Assembly (NCBI GenBank): GCA_019918135.1
Contig: WBZZ01006244.1
Location: 1-64,000 of the forward strand
DNA from: Paulinella micropora
Taxonomy: Eukaryota > Cercozoa > Imbricatea > Euglyphida > Paulinellidae
Direction of reading: 5' to 3'
DNA: 64,000 nt
Below, in pieces: positions 43,771 to 54,829 of the stretch. The stretch's first letter is position 1; each line of letters begins with the position of its first letter. The notes under the pieces were generated by a model. The model searched no databases and had not been told where the DNA came from. It saw only the letters and a program-made list of their open reading frames with translations. The position numbers and the translations under genes are program-made.

Positions 43771-45045
43771 ATGACGACGACTGCGCCCACCACTAGCAGC
43801 GTCGAGGAGGCGACCGCCCCCGCACAGGAGGCACTGGACACCGTGGTAATTCCGGCGGCGGTCGTCCAGCCCGCTGCCGCGCCTGCACCACCGGCAGCAA
43901 CGGAGAGACCGACGGTCGAGGCAGCCCCACCGCGCGGGAACGAACCAACGACCGCACCCACCGCTAGCCACACCGGAAAAACGACCGCTCCGGCACAGGA
44001 CGTCGTAGTAATTCCTTGGGCGGTCGCCCGGCTCGCTGTCGCGTCCGAACCACCGGGGCCCACGGAGATCCTGACGGCCGAAGAGGCTCTCTCACGTTCG
44101 GACGCACTAGTCGGCCGCCTGGCTTGCCCCGCGTGTGGTGAGGGCGTTAGTCCCGTGCACGCCAGCGCGGGAGAGGAGAACTCCCCCGGGCGCGCTCATT
44201 TCCGCCACGTCGTCGCCAACACCAACTCGGGGCAGGGATTGACTAGGAGTCTACTTTGTAGGGACGGCCGGTACTCCGCTGATTTTTGGAAGTACTTCGC
44301 GGGCAAGGCGTACATTGCCAGACAGGTCCACACTGCGGTCTTTGTGCACCCTGCGTGTGAGCGACAGCTAGCCTGCGAACCCAGCACGCTCAAGTTTGAC
44401 CAGCGACAACATGCCACCTTCGTGGACGTCAGTTACGGCTGGCTGCAGCAACAGGGCTACCTAGGCAACCACAAGATCGAGGCCAGAGACGAGTGGTTGC
44501 AGCCGGACATCACGGTGGTGGATAAGCTGGCAAAACGGGTGGTGGCTTTGATCCACGTGCCGAACATCTACGGCCTCGGCGGCAGCCATTGGGACCACCG
44601 CGACCGCTTGCCGGGCGCAGTCTCTCTGGAAGTATACCCGCAAAGCGATGAGGTGCCGGTTTGGCAGGAGGGCTGGCCCCCCTGGTGGCTGGTCGGCGTT
44701 ACCCCGCCCCCCCCCGCGTGGGCACGCGGCTTTAGCAGGGGGCGTGGAGCCGAGGTCGTGCTGTACTCGAGGTGTCCCCCCTACGACGAAGAAGCAGAGT
44801 GCCACGACTGCTGGGCCAGCACGCTCACCAAGCGTAAGCAGGCCTCCAAGCCCGGCGGCAAGAAGAAGAAGCGACAAAAAAAAGGGCGGTCGGCGTGTGC
44901 CTGCATTGCGGTTAGTAGTATTAAGCGGGCCCGTACAGTGCGTTGGCGGCTGTCAAAGGACCGGGGTGGTGGCGCACAAATTTATTGTACTTTCTTTGCG
45001 TTCTGTCTGATAAATCTTAATAAAAAACAACTCAAGGCTTTGTAG
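43771..45045 (+). CDS. Possible CoiA-like zinc/nuclease protein, 424 aa
   Basis: From the ATG at 43771 the first 105 residues are Ala/Pro/Thr-rich and contain a duplicated block (residues about 5-48 and 62-102, both with TAPAQ and VVIP). The globular part begins with CPACGEGVSPVHAS and HFRH (C119, C122, H143, H146), the arrangement of the N-terminal zinc module of CoiA-like proteins. It continues to EWLQPDITVV (P245, D246), which could be a PD-(D/E)XK nuclease strand, although the expected E-x-K is not obvious. A Lys-rich tail (GGKKKKRQKKGRS) follows. CoiA-family proteins process DNA in bacteria and have relatives in some giant viruses; here this is inference. The frame runs into its AATAAA at 45019-45024, so the true C-terminus may be slightly shorter. 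It is convergent with the glycoprotein gene. Confidence 0.6.
   Translation: MTTTAPTTSSVEEATAPAQEALDTVVIPAAVVQPAAAPAPPAATERPTVEAAPPRGNEPTTAPTASHTGKTTAPAQDVVVIPWAVARLAVASEPPGPTEILTAEEALSRSDALVGRLACPACGEGVSPVHASAGEENSPGRAHFRHVVANTNSGQGLTRSLLCRDGRYSADFWKYFAGKAYIARQVHTAVFVHPACERQLACEPSTLKFDQRQHATFVDVSYGWLQQQGYLGNHKIEARDEWLQPDITVVDKLAKRVVALIHVPNIYGLGGSHWDHRDRLPGAVSLEVYPQSDEVPVWQEGWPPWWLVGVTPPPPAWARGFSRGRGAEVVLYSRCPPYDEEAECHDCWASTLTKRKQASKPGGKKKKRQKKGRSACACIAVSSIKRARTVRWRLSKDRGGGAQIYCTFFAFCLINLNKKQLKAL
44981..44986 (-). terminator. Poly(A) signal AATAAA of the glycoprotein gene
   Basis: TTTATT on the plus strand, 177 bp beyond the minus-strand stop region at 45163. It lies inside the 3' end of the convergent plus-strand gene, so the two transcripts overlap. 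Confidence 0.6.
45019..45024 (+). terminator. Poly(A) signal AATAAA of the 43771-45045 gene
   Basis: Located just before the open-frame stop and 33 bp past the opposing minus-strand signal. Confidence 0.6.
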
Positions 45046-45162
45046 CAGGGCCAAGTCAGTAGCGGGACCTCCTCCCCCCTCCCCGAGCCGCCTCCAAGCA
45101 CAGAGTGGGAGAGAGAACACACCCACCCCCCTCCTCCTCCCGGTGCCTGCTCCGGCGGCCGG

Positions 45163-48100
45163 TTACTTTTTCCTCTGGTGGCCTAGTGCCTGCCAACCGG
45201 CGGCCGGTGCAGGCCGTACCTGGCGCGGGTTACGTCTGCCGGGGCGGCGCTGCCGCTGCTTCGGGCAGCGGACCAGCCCCAGCTTGCATTCGACGGCGGC
45301 GGGGAGCACACAAAACAGCAACAAACAGCCGGCGCAGGTCGTCCAGAAGGCGGCGTGCGTGTCCGGGCGCCAGGGCTCCGCCGGGGGCCGGGCCGCGGGC
45401 CGCCGGGTGGTGCCATTCCGCCTCGCCTCGTACTCGAGCTGGTAGTCGTGCAGCACGACCTCGGTCTCGCTCACCTGCTCCGCGGTCAGACCTCCGCCGA
45501 GCGTCAGGTTGGCCAGACACTTCAGCTGCCGCCCGTCGTGAGCCCGCTGGACCAGCTCGCGCCACAGCTCGTGGGTGCCATTCAGCGTCCGGTGCTGCCA
45601 CGCCTCGAACAGGGCCTCCGTCTCGCGCACGAGCGCGTCCACCTGCCGGGCGTTTTCGTTGTACACTGCCTGCAGGACGGCCAGTCGCGCGCGCAGACCC
45701 TGGATGTCGGTCAGCGTCGTCACGTTGGCGTCTTGGCCCGGGGGGGCTGCGCCAACTGGTGAGCCAGGTTCAGCAGGCTCGCTACGACCGCGCTGTTGTT
45801 GGCCCCGGGCTCGCCGCCCCGGTTGCTGGCCGGCGCCCCCGGGTCGCCGCTCGGGGGTACGGGCCGGGCGAGCCACGAGTTGTTCTGCGGCGGCGCCGCC
45901 GTCCCGCTGCGGTTGGCCGGCAGCCAGCGCCCGTTGACGCGCGTGACCCACGGCGCGTAGTCGTGGAGCGCGCGCTGCACCAGGCGCTGCCACTCGTCGT
46001 GCTGCGCCAGGGCGGCCGCCGTCAGGTTGCTGAGCTGGGCCAGCAGGACGCCGTGCTCGTCGTTGTACACGCTGTCGACGAGGGCGCTGGCCGCGCGCTG
46101 GCTGTCCGCCGTGGGCGCGGTGGACGACCAGCGGAAGCAAGTCCGTGCCCCCGCCAGCACTACCAGGACGCGCGGGTCGCACGGCGCGCCCGCCGGCGGC
46201 CGCCACACCTGCGTGGGCGCGGCGCCCGTGGGCAGCGCGTACGTGCCCGGCGCACAGCCCCCCGCCCACGGCTCCAAGCGCAACAGCCAGCCGGCCGCGG
46301 GCGCGGGCTGGGGCTGGTCGTACTCGAGCGCCAGGTTGCGCGTGCCGGGCAGCAGCACGCGGACGTCGGTCGGGCACGCGCCGTCGTCCCCGTCCGCCGG
46401 CCGGCTGGCGTTGGTCGCGTTGCCCGGCGCGGCCCCGCCCCCGAACCAGCCGGAGCCGGCCTCGGGCACGCGCAGGACCGCCGTCACCCTGCCCCCGCCG
46501 GCGGCCGAGCGCCAGCGCAGGCGCGTCACGTCGGCCAGGGCGCCGCCGCTGGTGTTGTGCGCCAGCAGCTCCCAGCCCGCCAGGACGCGGCACACGTGGC
46601 CGGCGGGCTGGGCCGGGGCGTTGGCGCAGAAGGCGCGCTCGCGGCCCAGCGACGGGGTGGCCACGCCGTACACGGCGCGCACCAGGTCCGCCGGGCTCAC
46701 GAGCGCCCGGCGCGGGTCGAAGTCCCGGGCGCTCGGCCGCTCGTGCAGCAGGGACCCGTGCTCCTGGCGGTGGAACTCCTCGTACGTAAACATGGTGTAC
46801 GTGCCGTCGTGCAGGTCGCGCGGCCGCTCGGCCCGCCCCCGCCCGCCGCCCAGCGCCGTGTCCGCCAGGTCGCCGGCGGCGTCGGCCGGCGCGCTGGCGT
46901 TGCCGTCGGCCCCCGGGCGGACCCCCAGCAGCACCGTGTTCAGGCACGTGCCCCCCGCGCCGCGCGAGGCCCGCTGGAACGAGCTGGAGCCCAGGCACAC
47001 GTCGGTCGGCGCTACATCAAACACGTAGCGGCCGGAAGTGTCGGCCCCCGCGCCGGCGAAGCAGCCACCGCTCAGCGCGCAGCCAAACTCGCCGGCCCAG
47101 TACCAGTCCCGGGCCAGCAGCTCGCTGCCGGCGGCGTCGACCTCCACCACTTCGAAGGCTGCCAGCGCGCGCAGCTCCCCCTCGAGCGCGTCCAGCTCGG
47201 ACGCGTTGAGGTGCGCGACCAGGGGGTCGGCCCGGTCCAGCGCCAGCGCCAGCTCGACCCGCGGCGCCCGCGTGCCCCGCACCCGGTGCAGCCTGACCGC
47301 GCGGTTCGTGTGCGACAGCCAGCTGCTGGTGTAGCAGTTGGTCAGGTCCCGCACCGTGTCGTACTGCCGCAGCAGCTGCAGGTCCCCGGCGCCCAGGGCG
47401 GGCGGCTCCGGGGCCGGGTCGGCGGCGGCAGCCTCCAGCTGCGCGGCGGTGTGCGCCTGCGCGTTGGTGCCCTGCAGCTGCCACGCCTCGCTGCCGCCCA
47501 GCTCCGGCGGCGCGGGCGGTGCGCTCCACAGCGTCGTCGCCGGGTCGGCCAGCGTGGTCTCCACGGGCGGCGGCACCCGCTGCGTAAAGTCGATCCACAG
47601 CCCGAGCGGGGGCAGCAGCCCCTCGACAGCGTACTGGAACTCGGCCAGCAGGGGCGAGTTGGCGGCCGCGCGCACGGCCAGCGCCCACTGCTGCGGCAGC
47701 AGGCCCGCCAGCGCCGAGGGCGACAGGTGCCAGTCCAGCTCGTCGGCGGGCAGCGACGGCGGTGGCGGGAGCCCGTCCCGGGTCAGCACGCCGGGCGGCC
47801 GCAGCTGGGCGGCGCCCTGCTCGACCAGTTGCAGCGTCAGCGTCCGGAACGCCCGCGCGCTCTGCGTGCTGGTGTCGCACACGAGCTGCTCGCGGACCGC
47901 CTGCAGCTGCTCCCCGGCCGCCGCCACCTGCGCGGCGGACGCCAGCGCCGAGCCGCGCGACCAGAAGCCGTGGGCCAGCCGTTCGCCCGAGGGGGCCGTG
48001 CTCGCGAGCAGCGGCCGCACCCCCCCCACGGCCCCGTCCAGCCCCCACAACTCCTGCGGGCCCAGGCACACGGCCGCCAGCAGCCCGCGCACGTCGGTGG

Positions 48101-51100
48101 CGCTGCCGAGGTCCAGGCCCGGCGCCCCCGCCTCCGTGTCCTGCGGCGCTTCCTGGGCCGGCGCCTCGCCCGCGAACTGGCGCGCCCAGGTAAAGCGCGT
48201 CACGTCCACGACGGGCGCCAGCGGCCGGGCCCCGAACCACGCGCTGTCGGCCGCGGCGGCGCCGAAGGCCGACGGCCGGGGCACGGGCTCGGCGGGCCCC
48301 GCGCACTCGCCGGCGCTCCCCAGCGCCTCGTGGGCGGCGCCGGTACGCAGCCACGTCACGTTGGCCAGCAGCGCCGCCTCCGCCTGCTCCGGCGTCAGCC
48401 AGGGCGCGCGGGCCGGGCAGCGCCGCCCCGTCGCCCGCAGATGGCAGCCCGCGCAGCGCAGGTCGTCGGCCAGGGCGCCGAGGCGGCAGAGCGACGGGCC
48501 CCAGTGCTTGGTCATGGAGTCGCCGTCGAAGCCAGTGTCGCGCAGCCCGTACAAGACCCAGCGCAGGTCGCACAGGGCCAGCAAGCGCAGCTGGTACAGC
48601 CACAGGCTGCCGTCCGCGTGGCGCACCGCCTGCCACAGCCGGGACTCGTGCACGGGGGCGGTGGCGTCCGGCCCCGCCAGCGCCCGGGGCGCCACGCCGT
48701 ACTCGCGCGCCTGGCCGGGCGCGGCCCCGTACGGGGTCGTGGGCAGGAACGGGTACAAACCGCGCGGCAGCGACAGCGCCAGCTCCTCGTGCACGTGGCC
48801 CACGTGCTCCCGGTAACGCTCGCGCCCGTACAACAGGCGCTGGGCCAGGCCCGCCACCTCGGCGGCCGTGGCGCTGGACTTGCCCAGCACCGACGCAAAC
48901 TGCGTCATCAGGCCCCGGGTCGCGCCCTGGGCCTGCGTCACTGCCCCGCCCAGGGCCCGGATCTCGGCCACCAGGCGGTCGCTGCCGTCCTGCAGCCCGT
49001 CCACGAGCCGCTGCGCGTCCTGCAGGCTGCCGTCCAGGGCGCCGAACCGGGCCTCCAGCTGCTGCGTCAGGCTGTTGAAGTTCTGCCGGATGTCCTGGGC
49101 GCCCGTCTCTAGGTTGGACAGGCGCGTGCCCAGGTTGAGGAGCGCGGCGCTCCTGAACTCGCCCAGCAACCCCTCGACGCTGGTCGTCAGGTTCAGGGTC
49201 CGCAGCTGCCCTTCCGCCAGCAGCCGCTGCCGCTCCGCGATCGCCCCCAGCCCGGTGCAGTTCTTGCGCATGTCCAGCGCCTCGGTCAAGAACTGCTCCA
49301 GCGCGTCCGCGTTCGCTGCCACGTCCAGGGCGGACCGGGCCACCGTCAGGCGCAGGCTCTCGGCCCCGTCCACCTCGACGAGGCTCGGCTTGCAGAAGTA
49401 GTCGTACTGGCTCGCGTTGGCGGTGCCCCCGTTCCCGACCTTGTACACCTGCTTCGTGACCAGGGCCCGGCTGAAGCTGGGCAGCGGCACTGTCGTGCCG
49501 GGCTGGCCTCGCACGGTACAGTTGGCCCCGGGCGCAAACTCCAGCTTCATGCCGCCCGCCCCGTCGCTCGGCCGGTAGCAGCGATTGAAGGCCGCGGCCC
49601 ACGCGGTCGGGTCGGTCGAGTTGGGCCAGAACTCCCGCCCTTGGCCGTCGCGGTACGCGCACACGGCCCGCGCCGCCGCGCAGTCCAGCTGCAGCCCGCC
49701 TCTGTCGTCGGTCAGCGCCTCGAGCGTCTGGAGCTGGCGGACCGCGTACTGCAGCGCGCTCGACAGCTCGAGCAGGCCGGGGTTGCCGCCCAGGTTCTTC
49801 ATGAAATCGGAGTCACACCGGTCCTCGCTGACGGCGGGCTCCTGCCGGAGGGCGGCGCGCAACGATGCGAAGTCCAGCAGCGGCACGCAGTAGCTGAGGC
49901 CGCGGTTGCGCACGCAGCCCTGCAGCTGGCCGTGCGTGCGCAGGCGGCCCCACGTCGAGCCGTTGCGCGGGTCCAGGCGCTCCCAGGGGTTCAGGGGGCA
50001 CACCTTGAGACCCTCGTCGCTGGACTCGGCGCAGGGGCACTCACGGCCGGCCAGCAACCCCACGGCCGACGGGTCGCCGGCGGACCGGAACCAGAACTGC
50101 GCACTCACCAGCCTCTGCTCGGCGCTGCAGAAGTAGCGCCGGAACGTGGCCAGCTCACCCTCGCCTTGCGCTTCCGCCTCGACCCAGCCCCCGCCGTCGT
50201 CGTCCAGCAGCAGCCACAGGCTGTCCAGCAGCGCCCGGCGCAGCGCGGCGGCCCGGTCGCCGGACCCGGCGCACCTGGCCGCCACGGCCCGGGCCGCGTC
50301 GCCGTCGGCGGCCAGGCCGCAGTACAGGTCCTTCTCGCTCAGTTCCGTGCACAGCGTCGAGCGCCAGGACTCGGTCCAGCCCTGCGCGTCGATCTGTGCC
50401 GGCACGCACTCCTGGGTGTGTTGGTCGTCCCGAGTGTCGTTCGTGCCCGGCACGAACTTGCAGCGGTTGTCGCTCGCAAAGGAGCGCGGGTACATGGACG
50501 CCGGGCCCGGGACGGCGCTGTCCGGCCCGCGGCAGGCGGCGCTCTCGGCGCTGGCGTTGTACGGGCCGCCGCCGAGCGGGCGGCAGGGCGGGTCCCACTG
50601 CCACTGCGTCGGGTAGCCGCGCTCCGCCCGCGTGGCCTGGTGCTTGGCGCTGGTCCGGTCGATCGTGTCCGAGTCGTCACGCGTCGGGTAGCCGGGCAGC
50701 CGGGGGGCCAGCCACACGTCCTGCAGCCAGCGGTGCATGGCGTCGGCGCTGCGGACGGCCGCGAGCCGCCCGGCCGGCGGCCGGTCGCCCGGCGCGCTGC
50801 GGTCGCCGCCGAAAGTGACGCGGTCCAGCTCCAGCAGCCAGGCCGGCGGGGCGCGGTGGGCCAGCGTGTCGGCCCAGTGCTGGGCCTGCGCGCTGGCGCA
50901 GGCCTGGCGCCCGTCGAGCGGCGACCAGGCCACGAGCTGCCGCGTCAGGTCGTCAGCCATGTACTCGTCCCACAGGTCCGCGGTCTCGTCGGTGTCGGCG
51001 CCCAGGTCCAGCTTGCGCCGGTCCCGGCGCTTGCTCACGGCGAGCACGATTTGCATGATGCCGTACGCGAGCCCCGTGACCGGCGCGCCCAGCACCGCCA

Positions 51101-52163
51101 CGCCCCCGGCCAGGCCCCCGTACCAGTACGGGCTGTTGTTGACGTTGCGGATGCGCTGGGTCAGGCGGCTGGAACTGGCGCCGGCCGCCTGCACGCGCGT
51201 GGCAAAGTACGTGGCCGTGCGCAGCCTGGCCTGCGCGTGGTGCAGGGCCAGGGCCTTGGCCTGGTACTGGGCGGGCGGCACGAAGCCCGACGTGTCCTGG
51301 CTGCACAGCAGCGGCGCCAGGCAGGCGTACGAGTGGTTGAGCTCGTGCGACCACAGCTCGAACAACACCGCCTGCTTTTGCAGGCTGTCGCCGACGTCGG
51401 CCTGCGAGCCGCCGTACACACTGGCGTACGCTAGCCGGGCCTCTGCCAGCTGCTGCATGGTGTAGTGCCTGGCGCCCGCGCCGGCCAGCACGCAGCCGCC
51501 GCACACGGGCAGGCTGACGTGCATGAGCGCGCCCGCGGGGGCCGGCACGACCTCCTGCTGCAGGCGGCGGCGCGCGCCCGCGGTGCCGTTGTCCAGCAGG
51601 TCCGCGGGCCACACGCCGCGGTCCTGCGCAAACAGGGCCTGCGCCACGAAGCCCGCGCGGGCCTGGCGCGTGTTGCCGTACACGGGCTCGAACTCGGGCT
51701 CGAAGTCGTCGCGCAGCATCTCGTTTTCCAGCTCGCCCTCGCACGTGCCGTGCTCGTGCAGCCGCAGCTGCAGGGGCAGGTACTCGGTCACCTCGGCGTC
51801 CGTCTCGTACGTCACGCCCAGGCACGACGCCCACACCGGCACGCGGCGGCCGCTGCTGAGGTTCAGCAACAGGCGCACGCGGTCGGCGCCGCCAAAGGGC
51901 TGCTGGCACGCGTCAAAGTTAAGGGTCAGCTGGTGCTCCGGCACCGCGCCGGCCAGCGACGCCGCGCCGTCGCGCTGCACGCGGTCCACGACGGTGCTGC
52001 GGAGCCTGGCCCCGAGCGCCGCGCCGGCCCACAGCGCCCACCGCGCCCACCGCGCCGGCCACCACGGCCGCCCAGGCAGCCGCCAAGGCAGCGACGACGA
52101 GCGGCCGACCATAATCCGGGGAAAGGGGAGGGGCAGGGAGGAGGCGACAACTGCTTTTGCCAC
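45163..52163 (-). pseudogene. Giant glycoprotein-like membrane protein, about 2,150+ residues (broken)
   Basis: Envelope-type part of the virus-like element, the largest gene in the window. A hydrophobic segment lies near the N-terminus, followed by a very long Cys-rich region with many N-glycosylation sequons (NLSS, NGTA, NHSY, NDTR, NCTG, NLTT, NVTW and others). An internal hydrophobic, Gly/Ala/Leu-rich segment (GGVAVLGAPVTGLAYGIMQ) followed by KRRDRRK could cross the membrane. About mid-protein there is a heptad-like coiled-coil stretch (FNSLTQQLEARFGALDGSL, DAQRLVDGLQDGSDRL) over about 150 residues. The C-terminal end has a typical membrane anchor (TTCAGCLLLFCVLPAAV) and a basic tail. Surface glycoprotein with possible fusion or attachment role is inferred from the architecture; no known family was recognised. 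A few breaks (about three) are present. Confidence 0.7.
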
Positions 52164-52439
52164 ACACCCGCGGGCGGGGATGCCAGAGAACAGCCACCGG
52201 GCCGGACGGCCGGGAGTGGGTAGGGGAGTGGGTAAGGGAGGGAAGAAAGGAAAGACCTTCCCCCTCTTTCCGCCCCTTGTCCTCCCCCTCCTTCCTTCTC
52301 CTGCTGGCTCATCACTCCCGTGCCCTTCCCGGGCGGGCGCGGAGAGAGCGAGGACGTGCCTTTAGCGCGCTAGCCTCATGATAAAAGGACCGGCCAGCGC
52401 CTCCTCTCTACCCCCCGATCAGCCTGCCCCTCTATCACC
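52164..52439. promoter_or_regulatory. Divergent promoter region, TATA-like ATAAAAGG at 52381-52388
   Basis: A 276-bp gap lies between the glycoprotein start (minus) and the nicotinamidase-like start (plus). ATAAAAGG lies 52 bp before the ATG at 52440 and matches the box before 22788. A GGGAGTGGGTAAG-type tandem repeat is seen near 52210-52240. Confidence 0.45.
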
Positions 52440-53665
52440 ATGCAGTCAGCCGTGACCAAGGCACTGGAATTCCCCCCCGGCTGGGCGCTGGTGGTCGTGG
52501 ACATGCAGAACGACTTTGCTCACAAGAACGGAGAGCTCACGCTGGCAGGCAAGGACAACCCCGGCGCCCTGTTCTACTGCATCCAGGAAATCCGCAAACT
52601 GATCAAACTGCAGGGCTGGGACCTGGTGGTATTTACGCGGGACAAGCACCCGGCGGCCGAACTATGTACGAAGCATGGCGACGGTACCAAAGCACGGCAC
52701 GCAGCACACATCTCTTTCCGGAACTCCTCGTATCACGATGAAGGTGACGGTGCCCAAAAGGCACGCTCTCTTCGAAGAAAGGATGGCATAGACGACGACT
52801 ACAAATTTAACCAGACCGAACCGTTCGCAACCTGTACTTATAGCTTGCGGGGGGCCCGCATCGAGCAAACTCTGTACCCCGAACACTGCGTCATGAACAA
52901 GTGGGGATCCGACTTGATTCGGGAACTGCATGACCTGGCGCCGCAGTTCTTGCCTGGTGGCCGGGAGCCACTGGCAGCCGAGACATATCTGCGTGATACG
53001 GCACACGAGCGGGTTACGCGGTACCTCCCCTGTGGTGCCCCGCAAAACCCCACCATCTTTTTGACAAGGGCATGGACCGCTTCACTGACGCCAATTCAGC
53101 CATCTTTAAGAACGATCGCCAGACCGAAGTTACTAACCCCAACCCTAGACTTGGTGCCCCGCCCGCCGACGTGAGCCTGACCCGGATCTTGCGCGCGAGC
53201 GGGATCCGGAACGTAGTGGTCGCCGGCGTTGCCGCTGACATTTGCGTAAAGCAGACCTGCCTCGACCTGAGGACGCAAGGATTCTTTGTCTGTGTCGTGG
53301 GGAGTGCCACGCGGCCATTCGACCGGCACTTTAAACTGACTGGCACGGGCGCACACCGAATCGTCGGGTACGTAAGGGACCTAGGACGGCAGCAGACTGC
53401 GGCACCCGCCAGCTCCCTGCCGGATTCGGTCTCGGCGGCCGTATCACGCAGTTTACCTGTTCCATGGGCCCGAACCTTATCCTGTATTTCCCCGCCAGCA
53501 CCGAGCCACTTGATAATCCACACGGAGTGTATCGGCCCAACGTATTCGACGTACTACCGGAGGCAAAGCAACAAGTACGAGGAGGCCCCAAGCGACTGGA
53601 GGGCGAACGAGTTCAATGCCTCGAGAGAGCGCGGAGGTTACTCCAGGCCAAGGTTGACTTTATGA
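52440..53665 (+). pseudogene. Nicotinamidase-like cysteine hydrolase (isochorismatase fold), broken
   Basis: The N-terminal ALVVVDMQNDFAHKNGELTL is the classic nicotinamidase/isochorismatase opening, with the catalytic Asp at about residue 21. FTRDKHP and a following His supply the metal-site positions, LYPEHCVMNKWGSDL matches the WPPHCVxGTxGA motif of nicotinamidases, and VVVAGVAADICVKQTCLDL holds the nucleophilic Cys in its usual GxAxDxCV setting. All key residues are visible, but the coding sequence is broken about once. Nicotinamidase turns nicotinamide into nicotinate in NAD salvage. Codon use is milder than in the polymerase genes, suggesting later capture. The protein is longer than typical nicotinamidases (about 200 residues), with insertions. 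A role in host NAD metabolism or in countering NAD-depleting defence is inference. Confidence 0.8.
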
Positions 53666-54330
53666 CCAGGCACGCTCTCGCCATCGCAGACTTGCTGCTC
53701 AAGAACATGCAACAGTACCTCTATGATTTTCCCGACGTGTACGACCAGGATGGCCAGCGACGCCCGGTGACCGAGGACGAGGCCGGAAGCTTTTGGAGAA
53801 AGGATGGGATCGCTGATGCGCGTAATGGCTCGAAGTGGCTTGACCCCTTTTGGCTCACGCTGACTGTGCGCAATATTGCAAAGCCAGCTAAGGAATTCTT
53901 GGTATCTTCGAGAGAGTGCAAGGACTATTATACGGTGCACGAGGGCCTCTTGGCGGTATACGAGAGCGCCAAAAAGAGTTGGCAAGAAAACGGTCGCATC
54001 ACCCAGAGAAGGGCTCTGCAAGATCTGGGGTGGGACTGGCAGCTCTTTTTCCAGACCTACGTGGACTCCAGGCAGAGCGCCAAGGACGGAGAGAAGGGGC
54101 CGCAATTCTCCATCTGCTCTCCGCACGCACAGTGCTTCCTGTACCCGACGTCACCCAAGGCGTTCGGAGGCAACCAAGAGTTTTGGCTGGCGTACGAGAG
54201 AGTCGTAACGCGCATGCAAGACTTTCTTAAGGCGTACGGGTCCCAAGATGCTTCGCAACCCAAAGCGTTCGTGGACGCCCTGGCATGCCTACACATGTGC
54301 AACCAAGAGCTGGAGCCACTGCGCGGGTGA
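53464..54330 (+). pseudogene. Unrecognised protein downstream of the nicotinamidase, about 280 aa
   Basis: An open frame that overlaps the end of the nicotinamidase-like region and uses the same milder codon bias. It is soluble, helix-rich and has no transmembrane segment. Protein-like stretches include HALAIADLLLKNMQQYLYDF, GSKWLDPFWLTLTVRNIA, LQDLGWDWQLFFQTYVDS and QEFWLAYERVVTRMQDFL. It could be a separate gene or a C-terminal extension of the hydrolase; the sequence alone does not decide. No family recognised. ATTAAA at 54581-54586 probably ends the transcript. Confidence 0.5.
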
Positions 54331-54829
54331 TGAGACTACTACCGGCCGCGCGGGAGGGGGGAAGGAGAGAAAGAGAAAAGTGCCCCCCCCTCGATGGCGA
54401 AGCCAAAAACATCCGGCTGCCGGCACCCCTAGCGTGCTCCGGCGGGGGCCACAGGTACAAAGACGTAGCGTGCAGCCAGCCGGCGGCCGCGAGAGCAGAG
54501 GAAGGGAATAGACTGGATAATTCGCGCCCCCCCTTTGTTCCTTGTGCTGGCCAGGAGGTAGCAGCACCTTTTCTTCGTGTATTAAAAACAGACTGCCATC
54601 CTTGACTGGCTAGGGTAGGTAGGGCAAGTGTCCCGGCTCTTCGCACTCTAGCCAAGACTACCACCTCACTCTCTTCTTCTCCGGTGCCGGCTGTTCAGCG
54701 AAGAAAAAGGCCGGATGGCTAATTCAAGGCCTGCGGCAGGAGGCTGAGGTTACCACTGAATTTTTTTAATTAGTCTCAGACTTTTTGCCCTAGTTTCCTG
54801 GGCGTGCCCTCTAGCTAGCCCCACTTCCT
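54331..54829. terminator. Convergent intergenic region with facing ATTAAA signals
   Basis: Plus-strand ATTAAA at 54581-54586 and minus-strand ATTAAA at 54769-54764 fit the ends of the nicotinamidase-side genes and of the helicase gene (stop at 54830). No gene is seen in the interval. Confidence 0.55.

Noticed and set aside
45105-49112. 1,335-codon plus-strand frame opposite the glycoprotein gene
   Set aside because: Arg/Gln/Ala/Gly-rich antisense shadow without any protein-like pattern; the minus strand has sequons, Cys and coiled coil.
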